The notes under the pieces were generated by a model that worked only from the letters and a program-made list of their open reading frames with translations, was not told the origin of the DNA and made no database searches. From contig MNCI01026525.1 of NCBI GenBank assembly GCA_015680685.1, positions 357,758-421,757 on the forward strand: a stretch of 64,000 bases of DNA. The letters run 5' to 3'. The stretch comes from Gnetum montanum. Its lineage: Eukaryota > Streptophyta > Gnetopsida > Gnetales > Gnetaceae. Shown one piece after another: positions 35,990 through 49,050 of the stretch; the stretch's first letter is position 1, and every line of letters starts with the position of its first letter. Both the position numbers and the translations under genes were made by a program.

Positions 35990-37590
35990 TTGTAATAATG
36001 ACTTACAAATTAAGACAATATATGAATTATAATCTAGCATATGGTTAACTTAAAATTAAATTAAATTACCAAATACATCCACAAAGCTAGTTACAAGACA
36101 CATAGCTCAACCAAATCCAATAATTACATATCACAAACATACTACATCAAGCATAAAATACTGAAAACATAGCATAGACTTAAAAAAAATACATAAGGGT
36201 TCAAATAAAAGGACATGAAAGTGGAAAGGGCTATCTAGGAATAGGGTGTTATAAAAAATTAAAAAAAATAGTACCAATCCCACCCTAGAAAAAAATGGGT
36301 AATTTTTCATGGAGGAACTTTGAAGGCCTCCTAAATTTTTGCAAACCATAAAGACACATTATCATCCATCATAGAAATTAGTAATCAAATTAATTCGAAA
36401 TCATCCTACGAAAGTTTAAATTACAAACTATTAGGTCTTGAAAACATGCATATTTTAAGATGTTTTTGATGTTATATGACTACTTTTGTATAAACATCGA
36501 GTGATACTTATATTATATGTAATTTGCTATGATTTGATGAATTTATGAGGTGAAATCATTCATTAGTGAATTATCTCTAAAATGGCTCAGTCTCAATTTC
36601 ACTTGTTTCTAGAAATCAATTCATGAATTTAAATCAAGCAATTAAAAGTCATACAAAACTAGACAACACACAAAACCAAAACTCAATTCCAATATCTAGA
36701 TAAAAAGTTATGTTTTGCACCATAGCTAGAAAATCATAATTTGTTCATGATTTAGAAAATTGAATTTTGATTTATGTTGAATCAACCTCCATGATGCATT
36801 TCATTAATTTCAAACATGGGTGATTTCTTATTTATATATAAAACTTAAAGTAAATAAAGACATAAGGCATTTACTTAAATATTTTACATTTAAATAAGAA
36901 TGCATTATTTTTTCCTTGTTTTCTATTTTCTTTTCTATGTTCCTAGTCACTTGTAGTCTTTACTGTGAACTAATTGTGAGTCACAACCAATTCAAAATCT
37001 AAAAAAGTTATTTTTATCAGTAAGACCAACTGTGAATCATAACTAGTTACAATTTTAAACTGAAAACTATTGGAAGTCACAGTGACTCTCATTAGCCCAC
37101 CCAAACTATGACCAATTGTTAGCCTTAGCAACGAAGGTTGTGCCATTTGAAAGCTAGAAAAGTAGGTGACAAGTAAACCAATTGATTTCCTCCATGAGAT
37201 GAATGTGGGAAGTGATCGGTGAATTAGTTCAAATAATAAAGATAGATGAATATAGTTAGTATTTTTACTTACAAATATTGTAGCCAAAATCATTTTTATT
37301 CTTAGCTTTTTGTTTTGTTGCACCTATAAAAGTTATTTTCTATGAAAAAGAAGGTTTATCAAAGGAATTTTTTTTCTAATCCCTTCAAATAAATATTTCT
37401 AGTTTTGCTTAAAGAGGAAATATTTATTTTTGCAATGACCTTAATTCTTGAATTAGTTCTAGTTAAATCCCTATTAGGCATAGAAATCCCCAAAGCTTTT
37501 TAGAATATAAAAAAAGTGCAAAATGGAATTAGTACTCTAAAAATAAGTAGTTCGATCATAGAGAATAGAATGTATTACATTGGGAATAAG
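35990..37590. other. AT-rich stretch, no gene recognised
   Basis: No domain or LTR pair is recognised. Around 36960-37090 words like TGTGAGTCACAACCAATT recur imperfectly. Somewhat similar words appear at 50800-50890, possibly one more old repeat family. A 117-codon minus-strand frame at 36970-37323 has no recognisable features. Confidence 0.4.
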
Positions 37591-37639
37591 AACTAGATCT
37601 ATTGATTCTAAATAGCATTAATGAATATTCAAAATTAGG

Positions 37640-37850
37640 TGCTTCACTTTTGTAGAATTGCAAGACTACTTTAATATTGATTTTCCTCTTTCTATTCCAA
37701 AAATTGTTAGGTAAAGAATACCTAAATTTCTTAACAATTGTTTTTCCTCTTTCTTAACAATTGTAAAGAAATATAATGACAAGATTAAAGTAGTCTTTAC
37801 TTAACAATTGATTTTCCTCTTTCTATTCCAAAAATTGTTAAATGGAAAAG
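37640..37850. repeat. Direct repeat of ~45 bp, ~129 bp apart
   Basis: The text ATTGATTTTCCTCTTTC then TATTCCAAAAATTGTTA occurs at about 37676-37710 and again at about 37805-37840, with a partial third copy near 37740. It lies just upstream of the LINE relic. Confidence 0.6.
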
Positions 37851-39164
37851 ACCATTAGGATAGAATACCATTTAAAAGAAGTTAAATATTGTTATGAAAA
37901 TATTTGTTCTAGAAATGGTGCATCATTAAGGTTTCTATGCTCTTTAAAAGGGAACAAAAATATCTAAATAATTAGAATTATTATACTTAATGTTTCTTTT
38001 TCCAAACTTTTCGACACTATTTTAGAATATATGCTTGAAAGATGGATTGAAGAAATTAAGATACATACAATTTCCCAAGTAGGATTTAGGTGGCATCATT
38101 CTACCAAATACCATCTTATCATTTTAAAATATCTTATTGATAAAGCAAAAAGTTTACACAAGCAACATTGATCTACTTTATAGACTTTCTAAGGTCTATA
38201 ATTCAATCATTTGAAACAAGTTAGGAAGGTTCTTAGGAAAATGTAGGAGTTCCCAATACATTATTATCTACCATCCAAAAACTTTACAAAGAACTATGCA
38301 TCTATATTATAAATAAATAAGAAAAAGTTTTATTTAATGGCTTTATTTATTGATGTAAAACAATGATATGTTTTTTTTCTCCTACATTATTTTAGTAATA
38401 AACTTGAAGAGTGGATGCATAAAATACTAAATCAATTTGCAGCTACAACTAGAAATAGTCTTGTGATACTCTTACTTTATATTGATGATGTTATCTTAAT
38501 TTCAAACTCAATGGAAGGGATTTAATAAATGCTTAGTACTTTTGATAACTTTTATTAGTATCCAAAATGATAGTTAGTAGACAAAAAATAAAATCATAAT
38601 CATAGCATACATGATAAAACATACAATTTCACTGTATAAATAATTTATTTACTGGTTTTATTAGTGTAAAACAAGAATATGTTTTTTCTCTTCTGGTATT
38701 TTATTAATGAATTTGAAGAGTGAATGCATAAAATACCAACACACTTTGCAAATACAATTGATCATGTGAGACTCTTAGCTTATATTGATGATGTTGTGTT
38801 AACTTCAAATTTAATAGAAGGGTTGCAATAAATGCTTAGTAATTTTGATAACTTTTGTTAGCATCTAAAATGAAAGTTAATGTACAAAAGACTAAAATAT
38901 AATTATGGTATACATAATAAAAGATACAATTTCAAGGTAGGAAATTAGTAGGTGAACATAACCTCCTATAAATATCATCTTAGAATACTCTTGCAAATAC
39001 AATTGGAATCAATGCATTACTCAAAGAAATACAAGTGGTATGAAAGCCTTATTTACCTAAAAAAGAAAATGTAAGAAGCAATCTATTCTAGCTTAGAATA
39101 TTTGAAAACAACTTTTATCATATCATTATGCAACCAACTATTTTTTATAGGTGTATTATACAGC
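37851..39164 (+). pseudogene. LINE-type reverse transcriptase relic (left part)
   Basis: Translation gives NYRTIMLNVSFSKLFDTILE (37965-38030), then SQVGFRWHHSTKYHL (38080), matching the NYRPI and QAGFRxxHST motifs of plant non-LTR RTs. LLLYIDDVILISNS (about 38475) contains the YxDD box. A second copy of the palm segment follows at 38640-38940. The 3' continuation (GKLVGEHNLL, GINALLKEI) runs to the edge of element C and resumes at 50133. Stops are frequent; no target site duplication was sought. Confidence 0.65.
38310..38940 (+). repeat. Tandem duplication of the LINE RT palm segment (~310 bp)
   Basis: About 38310-38630 and 38640-38940 align along their length: shared TTATTGATGT/TTATTAGTGT-AAAACAA, GAGTGGATGCATAAAATAC, CTTATATTGATGATGTT, AATGCTTAGTA and TTTTGATAACTTTT. 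Both copies carry YIDDV codons. Divergence is roughly 15-20% by eye, so the duplication is old. Confidence 0.7.
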
Positions 39165-39169
39165 ATCTT

Positions 39170-40034
39170 TGATAAATCAATTTTTGGTTGCCTATGATAT
39201 TGTAACTCCGATATCATAGCACTAGCTATGTCATCGCATATGCAATATCACGGTATGCATGCCAACATATAAATATAGCACTTAGGTGCAAAAATTTACA
39301 ATAGATTTCATTTAGTTGTAGTAGAACTCTTTCAGTTTATTTTCATGAATTTAGTCTTTAGCACTTTAAAGTGTGAATGCCCGTAGTGTAGTGTGACTTA
39401 GTGAACAAAGTCTTTATTCAAACATCTTGTACTTGGGCACAAGTGTGACCAACAATAAATATTGAGCTATTTCATACTATTGTAGCATTCTCCTAGTTTC
39501 CTATTTTACTTAGCATAATGTTTACTATTTTTCTAAGTTAATGTTTTACCATTCCGTGCACTTTCTATTATTATTGTTATTAAGCATAATGAGTATGACT
39601 AATCTCAAGCACTTAATTGTAATTTCTTGGTAACTTAGTAGTGCTATCACTTGCTACATCCAGTAGTGGTATAGTTGGTATTCTAGTAGTAGTTACACAA
39701 AGATCAAGGTGTGTATGGAAGATCAGGAATGGATGCTCATCGCCATAGGCTAGACTAGATTCATTTACTTGTTTTACTTAGAATTAGAAACTACTTTCAT
39801 TCTCATTATGTTCACTAGGAATAGCAATGGCCCAAAAACATAATTTATCATATACCTCACTATGAGCTAAACCATACCCATAGATTCCACTAGCTCCATG
39901 TGGGAAGACATCTATCTTCAACTTAAGCCAATTACTAGCATATTCACATTGTCTCGTCCATGGATTACAATCTAATCATGCATGAACACATATGACTTGT
40001 ATGGTTGGATGTTGGATTACTCCACCACTCATCA
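39170..40034 (+). repeat. 5' LTR of element C
   Basis: 865 bp, TGATAAATCA to CCACTCATCA. A TATA-like ATATAAATA stands at about 39267. It aligns with 49282-50127 end to end, with about 12-13% differences in the first 240 bases by hand count, mostly C/T and G/A. Confidence 0.85.
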
Positions 40035-40054
40035 TTGGCATCATTGCTAGGGAC
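40035..40054 (+). other. Decayed tRNA-Asp primer binding site of element C
   Basis: TTGGCATCATTGCTAGGGAC directly follows the LTR. It differs from the tRNA-Asp complement only by C-to-T or G-to-A changes, mainly at CG and CNG positions. Confidence 0.75.
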
Positions 40055-40199
40055 AAGTCAATGTATGCTAAGAAATTGATTTCATAAAGTTTGTTACATT
40101 AGAATTTAAAGAATAAAATTCATAAACTAAATAATTAAACACATTTAACCAAACATCTTAAACCACAACATGACTTCAAACAAGGATACATCATCACCT

Positions 40200-42640
40200 A
40201 CCAAAGAGACAAAAAGAGTCAATGAAAAAATTAGTGATGAAAAAGACTAGAGTATGCCAATGCAAACAAGAATCACATATGCTCACATTGATCCTTATCA
40301 TCTAGATTTTACTTTCATATTTCATTAAGATAGTGAAATGAGGTGGAGAGACATACAAGGCAACATAGTCCTACCTCCAAATCGTGTAGCACTTAATATG
40401 CTCCAAACTTCCTTAAGGGGGATGAATTTGAACCAAATTCCAGAAGGTTACCATGTGACTAAGCACATGACAAGGCCATATGAACTCACAAAGGAGCAAA
40501 TGAGAAGAGATGTTGCCATGGAAATCAAACATGTACACAACAAAGGGAAGTAGGCTAACACTTCCATTGTCTTGGAAGAACTTGATGTTGATGTGTTTAT
40601 TACAAAACAACTCCATCATAATCATGAAGAGCCTTCAAAAACACCTATCATAAGACTTGAGGAACCTGTCAAATTTCAACTACATTCTACCCTAATAGAG
40701 ACACCTAAGAGGGAGTCTATTGACTCAAAATATAAGTAGGACTCAAGACCTAGAGTTTCTAATAGATCCTATAGAGGAGAATATAGGATTCATGCAAGGA
40801 GGACAAGATGGCACCATTCTCTTGCTACATCATCCTCATCCTTATGATCATCAATGGACTCTGATAGGATGAGGCTAAGGCACCAAGACCATGATAGGAA
40901 GGATAGAAGGACTCATTATCACCATGACTATCACTTGAGGCATTCAAATGAGGAAGATGAAGGTTATGAATGAAGAAGACATAGGGATCAAAGAGAGGAT
41001 CAAGAAAGGTATGAGCACATAAGGGGTTACTACTACAATAGAGCACATGAACCCAATCACAATGATGAACCCCAAATGATAGCCTGTAGCATGATTAACA
41101 TCCAGAAGTTGTTTACATTCCGACCAAGCACATGAGGGATAGTTGTATCAAATAGCTTGATATAAATAACATGCCAAGATTTGAGAATGGTTATAATGTT
41201 GATCCACAACACCACCTCCAAGCATTCCATGATGCCTACACCCTATAGAACATTGAAAGTAATTGGCAAAACTTGAAGTTATTCCCATGAATACTTGTGA
41301 AAGAGGCTAAGAGCTGGTGCAAATCCCTTAAACCTGAATCAATCAGAAGATGGAGTACCATGCTAGAGATCTTTAATAACAGATATCAAACCTACTCATA
41401 GGTGTCTAATTTAAGAAAACAAATCCAAGGATGGAAGCAAGATACTCATGAAACCCTTCATATGGCAATGGGTAGGTATTATTCACTATTGCACAGATGC
41501 CCAGACCATGGATTTTGATAATGAAAATAGTTGAGGCACATTGTAGATGGGTTACAAAATAAGACCAAAGAGGTCCTTGGAGTTTATGCCCAAGATCGAT
41601 TATTTGAAATTACTATCCATCTATGACATCCCATCCGTGAATTTCATGGAAAACGTCAAATATATGATATATTAGACATTATGCATATGAAGAAAGTTAT
41701 AGAAAATGCAAAATATATGTAATATTCCATATTATATATAAAGGAAACAATAGGAAAAATGCAGAAAGAGAAAGAAAAGAATGCTTTATTGATATAGAAT
41801 AGTGTATCTGAATCGTGCTCTGAGAGTGTTCCTTGGGGTTTTCTTCCTTTTTCATCTATCCCTTAGAGGCAATTCAGCACTACCACCACCATGGTTAGGA
41901 TTATTACCCAGCTAGAAGGGATGGCTAGTCCACTTCTTGTCCTGCTTCACCCAACTCCCATGAGTTGCTTATACCAACTCTACCACTCCATGCTAGCACA
42001 ACCTCTAATCCCAAGTACAAATGCCTTAGGTCAAACTCCCAAATATTACCTTAAGAGACACATCCATTATTACAATGCATTCTTTTGGGTCTTAATCAAA
42101 ACTACCCTTTTGAGTCTTGTTAAGATAACAATAACACTTGTTATGAAGAGATACCATCTTCATTAGGTACCAGCATCATTTAGAAATGGGGATGTAACAC
42201 CATCAAATTCATAGATTAATTAATCAAGTGCCAAAGAAAGAATAGGAGCTAAGAAAGAAAGAATCAACTAAAGAATATAATAAAGACCCATCCATCAGGA
42301 GAAGAGATGCATGAGTTTGTGACACTCAAGAAGAAGAAACCTTGGAACAAGAAATTCAAAAGAAGACTCTCCCAATTCAAAAATCTATAACTAACATTGC
42401 AACAAAGGTAGAAAAAATGTGGGACTTAGTAGATGAAAATTTTGCAACATTGAAAATTGAGGAGAAAATAGTGCAAGCCTTTGGAAAATGCAAAGACAAG
42501 AAAAATAAGAAATATTTTGGATGAAAGGGCAAAGTAGCCTCAGTGGCTAAGTGTTCAAACACAAGCTATGAAGATGAGAAAGGATGTGCCATATGCCAGA
42601 ATGAACATCCCAATGGATGTTGTCCCATGATGACACACTT
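40200..42640 (+). pseudogene. gag relic of element C
   Basis: An N-terminal segment (40338-40553: LPPNRVALNMLQTSLRGM, then EGYHVTKHMTRPYELTKEQM) is followed by an Arg/His-rich stretch (40740-41030). The gag core is at 41165-41560: PRFENGYNVDPQHHLQAFHD, EAKSWCKSLKPESIRRWSTM, LEIFNNRYQTY, HRCPDHGF and HIVDGLQNKTKEV. A zinc-knuckle-like CAICQNEHPNGCCP is at 42588-42630. This is the Athila/Tat gag pattern. A 250-bp stretch at about 41630-41880 does not fit gag and may be a small insertion. Stops and frameshifts abound. Confidence 0.7.
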
Positions 42641-43350
42641 ACAAGAAATAGGGGTATATGCACTCAACACCAAATTTGTCAATAAATAGATGCCCAAAAG
42701 GTTACCTTATCCTTAAGGTAACTATAGGCAAAACTTCCAACCCACATACTATCCCAATGGAGCTTTGCTACAACCACAAGAGTAGTACTATCAATAGTGG
42801 CAATAAACCCAATCGTGGGCAATGCCACCACCTCACCAACAATATTCATACAGGTAGCCAGATTCATATGGATATTTTGTATAATGTCCAATATCTCCTA
42901 GTAATGCTACTATCCAAACTCCACAATACCACCCAACTAAGTACCATAGGCCAACATCACCAAGAATAGATCCAACTCATACATGCATCCACAAGCAGCT
43001 AATTCATCAAATCCAACTCATTCCTTGCCATCAATGCCACCACCCACTATGCAAGGAGAATTGTCATCACAACTGCAACAGAGAAAAGCTATAAGGGTGG
43101 TTAATATACAAATAGAGGATCTTACTAGCAACACTAAGGATCAAATAAAGAAACATCCTTTCTTTATGACGAGTCCTAAAAAGGCTAGTAGAGTCATAAC
43201 TTCAGTGCAATAAGCTTCTTCTAAGGAAGATCCTTCAAAACACAATAAGCTTCCACCATCATCAAATATAGACATGCAGACTATCATGCTAATGGAAATA
43301 GTCATAGACTAAATAAAGGAAAGATTACTTCTTAAGAAAAGAATTGATCC
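42641..43350 (+). pseudogene. Gln/Pro-rich linker between gag and protease, element C
   Basis: In mixed frames the segment encodes Tyr/Gln/Pro-rich text, as between the zinc knuckle and protease of Athila-like elements, followed by a Lys-rich stretch near 43140-43200. No further domain is recognised. Confidence 0.45.
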
Positions 43351-43800
43351 ATGAGTTCCTTTGATTTATTTACGAGTAACTAGAAATCTGCCTTGCAAGG
43401 CTCTACTAGATTTGGATTTTGGAGTTAACTTGATTTCTCTATAAACATATAGGGCATGAAAACTACCACCATTAAAGAAGTGCAACATCTAGTTAGAGCT
43501 TGCAGATCAATCTATCACCATTCCTTTGGGATAGGTAGATGATGTAGTGACCACTATCAATGGGTGGTCCTATCTGGTAGACTTTCTTGTGATGGATGTC
43601 AAAAATGATGATAAGGAATTTTCAATTATTGTAAGGAGAGCATGGCTTGGCATAATTGATGCTAAGTTGAGTATGAGAGATTTATCTATTAAAATCTCTA
43701 AGGAAGATACACATGGAGCCATACACACATAGCAAATTCCATGCATTAATATTGATAAAGAAGGGTACAATTGTGGACCAACCTTCTAGAATGTCAACAC
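43351..43800 (+). pseudogene. Aspartic protease relic of element C
   Basis: CKALLDLDFGVNLISL (about 43391) corresponds to the ALLDLGASVNLLP active-site region. It is followed by LPPLKKCNI, LELADQSITIPLG, VDDVVTTINGWSYLVDFLVM (43540-43590), EFSIIVRRAWLGIIDAKLSM and KISKED. The ILGRPWL motif has decayed to IVRRAWL. After it the frame dissolves and no RT follows. Confidence 0.75.
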
Positions 43801-46378
43801 AATCATTACAATAGTTCATAACAAATGCAAAAAATAAGTGTATGCACAAGAGAGAGCAAGGGCCACCAAACCAAAAGACACCTAGTGGCCAACAACTGAG
43901 AACTTTCAATTATCCAAAACATGCGTGGAACAATCTGAACCATTTATTAATTCCCATTCTAAGAAAATGATCCCAACTAAGAACTTACAAATGGAAATAC
44001 TAAACCATAATCATACACCAATGGAGAGAGGAACTAAGGACTTAGGTGATGAAAATTCAATTACCATCATAGAAAAACTAAATCACTAAGTATGGTAAGT
44101 ATGAAACCTAAAGTGTATGATCCAAGGGAAGTAGGGTGCATTTTCCGAACACTCACCCATGAACTCAGTCATGGGGGAGATGCCTTATTTTGATTCAGGA
44201 ATTAATAAGTGTTTTTTTAATTTTTTATCTACAATAATTTTTAGTTTCTAATTTCTTGTTATACTTTTTCACGTTTCTTAATACATTTTTCCATTATTTT
44301 TACTTTTCAATTTCTTAACTCTTTAACATTTTTCAATTCTTTACTGATTGTTCATTCTTTGACATTTTTCATTCTTTACATCTTTTTCCAATTTTTACTA
44401 TCTTTTTCATACTTTGTTTCATTTTCTTTGTAAATAATTTTAATTAATAATAAACACATTTAGAATAAGGTAAGATGTAGTCAAATAAAGTGAAGATTTT
44501 CCTATGTTATCAAGTCATAAGAGACTAATTATTTGAACAGTGAGACCTCAACATTCATCCACCCATTCCATTAATAAGAGGTTCTTACCATAGCCATAAT
44601 GATATTCTTTCCATTGTAAAACTAAGAATAAGCTTGTGATCATTATGCATGGACAGACACATGAAAAACCAAGTGGGAATATAAAGGGTGTCACATCAAG
44701 GGAATGTGTGGGTTCTCTTGGATTACTTCTATTAGTTTTATCCTATTACTTAGGTTGCATGTTATCCTTGTATATCTAATGAAAAATGGGAGTAAGAGTA
44801 AAATAAGTGTTTCCTTACCATGTCACTAGAAAGACATGTTATCCATGCCTAAAGGTAGTCCTCTAGTAAGATTGATACATATAAAAATAAAGTCCATGCA
44901 CAGAATAAATTTTTGGGGGTCCTACTAGAATGGCATGTTATCCATGCTTAACGGTAGTTAGCTTCTTAGGAATTTCAGAAAATAATAAGTGCAATTAATG
45001 AACTCCTCCCTTGGACACTACGCCAAATAATGATACTCTTTGCAATAATAGTAGTCTTATAATTGTAATTCGAAGAGATGAGATAATGTGATATCACTAA
45101 AATGTGGCCTGGACTTGGTTTGAATCTTGGACAAAAAGGCTAATGATTACTTTAACCACTAACAAAACACAAGAATTCATTATGCTTATGGTAAGATACC
45201 TCACATCTTGATTTCTGTGAACCCTTCTAAGTCCATCTCCTCTCACTATTTGAATTATCATAACTTGTGGTTTTGTGTAACATAGTGTAATTTTCCAATT
45301 TGATGGTACTAACATGTGTGTTTTGCTAAACCGGTATGTGTTACATTCAACTCCTTAAGGCCTAAGAACACTTTTAGGTGTGGTTATACAAGGGCATTAA
45401 GGGCTGAAGCTTGCTCTGGGGAGGACCCACTTCTATAACTATTGTATCTTATACCTGGCACACAATTCCACATCATCTTAAGCCTTCCAACAATAATGAA
45501 TATCAATAAAAACTTTCCTTGACATTCAATACCTCCGTTCCAATAACACAAATTCATTACCCATTTCACCCATCGTACCAACACTTAATGAATTCTTTTC
45601 ACTCGAGATTCCTTCTTTCTACTCTTTCTATGCCAAATTTTCAAAAAATATATACCATTCCTAGCCTAAGATCCTTTGAACATGTTCCATATCTTCCAAA
45701 TATTCAAAATGAGTCATTTTTGTTCATGATATCTTAATGCAAAATTTAAAAATTTCACCTCTTTGATATTGAAGCCCCTATGATATTAGATCTCTAATAT
45801 CGAATATCCAATACCGTAGCCCACAAAAACTATATATAAATGGGGACTTAGCAAAAATTTTTAATTTTTCACTTTTGAAGCACATGGAGTTTTTGCTATT
45901 TTTCTTCTAAATTCTAAGCTCTAACCTCCCAACTTTGAACACCCATAACTTAACACTCGTAGATCCGATTTCCACAATTCTTAAACTTTGTTTATCATGG
46001 AGCTCTCAACTTAGTCGTGGGGATGTGCTAAGTGTGATATTGCAAAAAATCGAAGTTAGAATTTGCTAATGCCCAAAAGTTATTTAAAGGATAAGACTAA
46101 AGGAAAAATTGAAAATTCTTTATAAAAATCAAACTAGAAACATTTAAATAATTCCCTTAATGAGTCATGCTAACTATTATGGGCCATAAAAAAGAACAAA
46201 ATGGACAACTATGAAGGGTTATAAGGAAATTAACACCTACAGGGTTTCTTTTTGGAAATTTTTCTAACTTTGTAATCATAATGAGAAAGAATTAATCTAA
46301 TTAAGGATATGAGAAAGAAAAGGAGTTATCCAAATCAAAATAAACATTCTAATAATTCCCAAATTTTTAATCAGTGCA
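43801..46378 (+). other. Non-coding middle of element C
   Basis: No pol domain is visible on either strand. The part at 44200-44480 is a T-rich tract with many TTTTTCA and CATTTTTC words. At 45770-45830 a CTATGATATT...ATATCGAATATCC cluster is followed by TATATATAAATGGGGACTTAG. This resembles the promoter part of C's own LTR (39192-39290) and could be an internal promoter or a fragment of a related LTR. Confidence 0.45.
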
Positions 46379-49050
46379 TATGGCCCCAAAGAGAGGAGCA
46401 ACCGAAGAACCCTCACAGTTTGTAAGCAGAAGATCATGAGGCCAAGGGAGAGGCCAAACTAGAGAACAAGGACTGCAAGCATAACATGCAGAGCAAGAGG
46501 CTCAATCCTTCAACATTAATTAGGAAACTATAGGACATTTGGCCCAGGGGAATGCGAAGGAACCACAAACATAAGGATAGTGCCTCACACTGTCACAATA
46601 ATGCCTCTAGATCATCCAAGAGAAGACACTCCTAACCACAGTAATTGTGGAAATGGACTTTGGTTCATTCATGAAATTTGTTCTAGAAGTAATAAGGACA
46701 CAACTCCAAGTGTCACCACTATGGCCCATACTTTCAGAGAATGGTGAATGGTATTTAAGGGAGATCTACCAATTCTAGAAAAATAAAGAAGAAGATGCTA
46801 TGGTCAACATCAAAGGAGTCTCCATTTCATGTTTAGTCAAGGCAATAGCTAAAGCCCTAAATGTGCCCAATGAGGGGGCAAAAGTAGCACATCTGTCTAG
46901 TAGGTCAGATGCAGAAACCAAAAAACTATTACTAAAAATGACATATGGAAAAGAGGATAACGAGCACAATGAGTTGACTCTAGTGGAAAGCATTGATTTT
47001 AAAATTGGCACATATCATTTGTTTCCCACCAAAACACTAAATAGGCTATCCACATATGTGGATAGAGGAAGTGTGATCCTAATGGGAAAATATAATGTAA
47101 ACTTTTCTATAACTCTATTTCATGGATATCTAGAGGCGGTTTAAAGAAAAGAAGGTAGGGAAGTTGACACTTCCATTCCCTTGCCTAATCAGAAAGCTGT
47201 GTAAACATGCTAGAATCCTGAGTACACCAATAATGTCCTCAAAAAAGCTCAGAATGCTTCATATGCTAACATGCTCAAGCCAACACCACCAAAGAAAGAT
47301 TAGGTGGAAAAACAAACAGACACTAGGGGAACCACACAAATTATTGAGCAACAATAGCAAGCGAGACCCAATTGTTAGTAGTAGCAACAACAATAAGAAC
47401 AATAGTAGAAGCAAGTTCCACCACCGCTGCCATAGGATTACAAGTCATCCATGAGTCATCTACAACAAAATGTAGAGACCATTAGTTGGGGAACGTGTGA
47501 GGAGGCCAACCTCTACAAAGTAATTGATAGTGCCATTTAGCCAATAGTTTCCACAAATCCTACAAGTGGACAAATATCCTTACAATCAGGAGAAGGGGAC
47601 CAATGGTCACAACAAATCTCTGGAAACACTACATTGTTCCAAGTAGTTCTCAAAATTGGAGAAGGAGCCACAGAAGTGATCACTAATCATATCAAGAAAT
47701 TATTCAATGTACCTATTGTGCTGATAGCTAATCTAACTAGAGTAAGGGAAGCTCAAATGTTAGCTAGCACCTCAATGACTCTTGCTGATCAGGAGGATAT
47801 GTTGGATAGACTACTACAAACTAGACAAGTAATGACAACACTTTTTGACATCCCAAGTGATGTCACTGCAGTACAATCAAAGTTAATAGCAACCAAGGGT
47901 AAGCTGGTCATGGTAGAAACTATGGCAAAGCATGCATAGAATGAACTTCTCATACTACAAGAAAAGCTCATGAATTTGAGGGCTGAATGTAGAGATCCAA
48001 TGCAATATGTGGCACCTAACCAGCTAGAGCCATTCAAAATAGAACAAATCCATTGTCTAATAGAGCAAAATAAGTAGATGGAGAATGAGAAAGAGAAAGC
48101 CATGTTGAATGCCTCTGTAGTAGAAGCACAGACATATGCACATACAAGAGGAAAATATACAACTCGCTATAGATAATACCAGGTTGACTAATGTGGAGAA
48201 GTAAAAGAACATTCTTGAGGAGAGCATCCATCAATTGAGAGAACAATTGATGAGAGTCAACCAAGATATGAGTCAATTAGCAAGAGAAAATAGAATCCTC
48301 TCAATGAAGGAGCTACACGCAATCAAACAGAAATCTGCTATTGAAATTAGCATGTAGCATAATGAAGCTAAGAAGCACGAAAGACTCAAGGAACCCTTCT
48401 ACGATTAGGTAGACATGCATAAATAAATCAATGAGAAGGAAATGCAAATGGAAAAATCCCAGATTAATTCCATATCAGCATAAAATCCAAACTGGCAACC
48501 CATCTTGAATAGTTATGCTCATGTCCACCAAGCAAAAATAAAAAGCAAAGACCTATAGATAAAAGACCTAAAAGAATACATGGGGTTAGCTAACCTTTGC
48601 TATGCTAACGTGGTAATGTTAATAGTAGGCATGCCCTAAAATAAGCTTGAATAGCAAGTAGCAACCATGTACACATTATATGAAAAAGAGTTTGCAAATC
48701 AAAAAGATGCTCTGCAAAAACTTCAGGCAGCAAACTTTGAACTAGAAGTAGTTAAGGATGGCTACCAAGGACAAAAAGATGTTGGAGTGAACCTAGCTAG
48801 AAGAATGATTGATTACCAAGAGCTACACAAGATGGCTAAGGCATTTGAAGAAGAAAGGAGGTAGTTTGTAGCATGGTATATCAAGGCTAATTAGATGTTC
48901 CCACAGCTGCCATGTCCATGTAATGTACCAACTCCTTCACACATTGCACAATAAGCATTGATGGTACATGACCCAAGAATAGAGGAAGAGAAACTTTAGG
49001 CACTCCTAAATAGATATAAATTTTAGAAGCCTAATGACAAGGGGAAGTAA
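46379..49050 (+). pseudogene. Long downstream reading frame of element C, function unknown
   Basis: An ATG at about 46380 opens M-A-P-K-R-G-A-T-E-E. In broken frames it runs about 880 codons toward the 3' LTR. Readable parts are VSISCLVKAIAKALNVPNEG (46820), LTLVESIDFKIGTYHLFP (46975), a Gln-rich linker (47330-47420), FQVVLKIGEGATEVITNHIK (47637), LADQEDMLDRLLQTRQ (47780) and FANQKDALQKLQAANFELEV (48690). The C-terminal half is Glu/Lys/Gln-rich with coiled-coil character. No known domain is recognised. Its place between pol and the 3' LTR is where Athila-like elements carry an env-like ORF, but no signal peptide or membrane segment is seen, so that role is not supported. Confidence 0.5.

Noticed and set aside
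36970-37323. 117-codon minus-strand frame
   Set aside because: Hydrophobic, low-information composition, no family motif and no flanking structure; probably chance in AT-rich DNA.
41630-41880. Possible small LTR insertion in gag of element C (TATATATAAAGG-like promoter word)
   Set aside because: The segment does not fit gag, but no terminal TG...CA pair or target duplication could be fixed.
46379-49050. Envelope-like protein in element C
   Set aside because: Position fits, but no signal peptide, membrane segment or cleavage site can be seen.
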